From the NCBI GenBank assembly GCA_035934315.1, contig DASYXZ010000072.1, positions 1-8,462 on the forward strand: 8,462 nt of DNA, in the 5' to 3' direction. The stretch is from DASYXZ01 sp035934315 (GTDB taxonomy: Bacteria; Acidobacteriota; Terriglobia; UBA7540). Below, piece by piece: positions 5,858 to 8,462 of this stretch (position 1 is the stretch's first letter; each line of letters opens with the position of its first letter). Under the pieces are notes generated by a model. It was not told the DNA's origin. It saw only the letters and a program-made list of their open reading frames with translations, and ran no database searches. The position numbers were made by a program, and so were the translations under genes.

Positions 5858-6817
5858 TCACGCGCTTCCAATCAGAATCCCGGCCACGAATACCACCACT
5901 CCGCCCACCACCACTTGAAACGCAGCCGACAAAAATGGAGTGTCCATATAACGATGCCGGATGTAGCTGATGGTACCGAGCTCACAGGCCACAACGACAG
6001 CCGCGGCTGTGATGGCTACGTTGAAGTCTGAAAAGAGAAATGGCAGGGTGTGTCCAATGCCGCCGGCGGTGGTCATCAGTCCGGTGACCATGCCGCGGAA
6101 CCACGGATAACCGCGCCCGGTCAGTGAGCCGTCATCGGAAAGGGCCTCGGCAAAAGCCATGGATACCCCGGCGCCCACCGAGGCAGCGAGGCCGATGAGA
6201 AACGCATCGCGAGTCTGGTGCGTGGCGAAGGCGGCGGCGAACAAGGGCGCGAGCGTGGACACAGATCCGTCCATCAAACCCGCCAGGCCCGGCTGCACCA
6301 CTTGAAGCAGGAACTTGCGCCGTCCTGCCGTGTCTTCGCCGGCGCGGGCTTCAGGCGTGAGATGTTTTTCTTCCAGTGATTCGGCCAGGCTCGAATGCTG
6401 GCGTTCCGCCTCAGCCAGGTCACCAAGAAGTTTCCGAATGGAGGCATCCGTTACCAACTTCATGGCGCGCTCGTAGAAGCGCCCGGTTTCGAGCTCCATG
6501 AGCTCAACCTGCTTCCTGACGGCCTTCATCCCCAAGGGCCGGGTGAGCCAGATGGGGCGGCGCTCGATGAAGCCTTTTACGTCCTGCGGACGGATCAGCG
6601 GAATGTGTTCACCGAAGCGCTGGCGGTAAGTCTCAATCAGCCTGCTACGGTGTTCGGACTCCTCTGCGCGCATTTCATCCAGCACTTTGGCCGTGGCGGG
6701 GTATGTCTCGCGCAGCCCCTCGGCAAAGTCGCCGAAGATGCGGCCGTCTTCCTCTTCCAGGGTAATTGCCAGGGCGAGGATTTCTCGCTCGGTAAGATCT
6801 TTGAATCTTTTCGCCAT
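5858..6817 (-). CDS. mbfA: MbfA-like membrane ferritin fused to VIT1/CCC1 transporter (iron export)
   Basis: The 319-residue product has two domains. Residues 1 to about 165 form a ferritin/rubrerythrin-like four-helix domain with candidate diiron ligands: the Glu21-Glu23 cluster, Glu53 and His56 in EESEH, Glu108/Glu110 in ELMELE, and Glu138 and His141 in EAERQH. Residues about 170-319 form a VIT1/CCC1-type membrane domain, starting QPGLAGLMDGSVSTLAPLFA, with about five hydrophobic helices (175-198, 205-225, 240-262, 266-286, 296-316) and the conserved MDTPF near 291. This architecture is the erythrin-VIT1 (MbfA) family, known in alphaproteobacteria as an inner-membrane iron exporter that protects against iron and peroxide stress. 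The ATG at 6817 follows a strong GGAAGGA site (6830-6824). The gene is divergent from the Tat oxidoreductase and probably a single-gene unit. The family call is strong; the export direction is taken from characterised members. Confidence 0.93.
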   Translation of the reverse strand: MAKRFKDLTEREILALAITLEEEDGRIFGDFAEGLRETYPATAKVLDEMRAEESEHRSRLIETYRQRFGEHIPLIRPQDVKGFIERRPIWLTRPLGMKAVRKQVELMELETGRFYERAMKLVTDASIRKLLGDLAEAERQHSSLAESLEEKHLTPEARAGEDTAGRRKFLLQVVQPGLAGLMDGSVSTLAPLFAAAFATHQTRDAFLIGLAASVGAGVSMAFAEALSDDGSLTGRGYPWFRGMVTGLMTTAGGIGHTLPFLFSDFNVAITAAAVVVACELGTISYIRHRYMDTPFLSAAFQVVVGGVVVFVAGILIGSA

Positions 6818-6861
6818 TGTGGTTCCTTCCTATTGAGTTGCCGGCGCTCGATCGAACGAAC

Positions 6862-6873
6862 TCTTTATAAAGA
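6862..6873. promoter_or_regulatory. 12-bp perfect palindrome in the mbfA leader (operator candidate)
   Basis: TCTTTATAAAGA is perfectly self-complementary and lies 45 bp before the mbfA start codon. It could be a regulator site near the iron exporter, or its TATAAA core could act as a -10 box, though no matching -35 is visible. A second short palindrome, TCGATCGA, is at 6848-6855. Confidence 0.35.
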
Positions 6874-6901
6874 TGCCGCATGAATTCTGCCCGGCGCATG
6901 C

Positions 6902-6909
6902 ATTATAGT
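6902..6909. promoter_or_regulatory. Overlapping divergent -10 boxes for mbfA and the Tat oxidoreductase
   Basis: The minus strand reads TATAAT at 6907-6902, pointing to mbfA. The plus strand reads TATAGT at 6904-6909, pointing to the oxidoreductase. Neither has a good -35 at 16-18 bp, so activators or other sigma factors may be involved, or one of the two may be chance. Expected leaders would be about 78 nt for mbfA and about 43 nt for the oxidoreductase. Confidence 0.4.
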
Positions 6910-6947
6910 ATCCCCGTGGCCATCTCGACTGAAAAGAGAGGGCCAAT

Positions 6948-6953
6948 GGAGGA
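6948..6953 (+). promoter_or_regulatory. Ribosome binding site for the Tat oxidoreductase GTG start
   Basis: GGAGGA at 6948-6953 stands 5 nt before GTG at 6959. It decides the start in a frame where the first ATG (7076) would remove the entire Tat signal. Confidence 0.8.
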
Positions 6954-6958
6954 ATTCA

Positions 6959-8462
<1,504 letters not shown>

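Noticed and set aside
6395..6883. 162-codon open frame on the plus strand
   Set aside because: It is antisense to the ferritin-like domain of mbfA and reads as its mirror translation.

Overview
The window is protein-coding DNA of moderately high GC (roughly 55-60% by eye) from a free-living Gram-negative-type bacterium. The gene set is: exported hydrolases, a Tat-exported Gfo/Idh/MocA oxidoreductase, a membrane-anchored TPR protein, a small membrane YHS protein, a stand-alone thiD and a ferritin-like/VIT1 iron transporter. That set fits Acidobacteriota best, with Verrucomicrobiota or a related soil lineage as the alternative. This placement is an inference from protein style only; there is no rRNA or other marker gene here. 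I see no tRNA, rRNA, CRISPR array, transposase or attachment site.

Layout. (1) Positions 2-730, + strand: the 3' part of a gene for an exported protein with a Met/His-rich segment followed by a His-bearing domain I do not recognise. (2) Positions 779-2737, - strand: in transcription order, a membrane-anchored TPR protein, a one-helix YHS-domain protein 39 bp after it, and thiD. thiD has its own promoter, with both hexamers matching the sigma-70 consensus exactly. (3) Positions 2905-5717, + strand: a secreted CocE/NonD-type serine hydrolase of 596 residues and a secreted SGNH/GDSL hydrolase of 257 residues, separated by about 250 bp. (4) Positions 5718-5857: an AT-rich inverted repeat with 21-bp internal periodicity, lying between convergent genes. 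(5) Positions 5858-6817, - strand: an MbfA-like membrane ferritin fused to a VIT1 transporter. (6) Positions 6818-6958: a compact divergent control region with overlapping -10 boxes and a 12-bp palindrome. (7) Positions 6959 to the window end, + strand: a Tat-signal Gfo/Idh/MocA oxidoreductase starting at GTG and lacking only its last few codons.

Working together. No single pathway links these genes. Two loose themes appear. One is metal handling: the Met/His-rich exported protein, the YHS protein and the ferritin/VIT1 transporter. The other is exported catabolism: two serine hydrolases and an exported sugar-type dehydrogenase. Nothing here is clearly a new defence or mobile system. The least explained item is the Met/His-rich protein at the left edge. 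The most distinctive non-coding items are the 21-bp-period inverted repeat and the divergent control region in front of the iron transporter.
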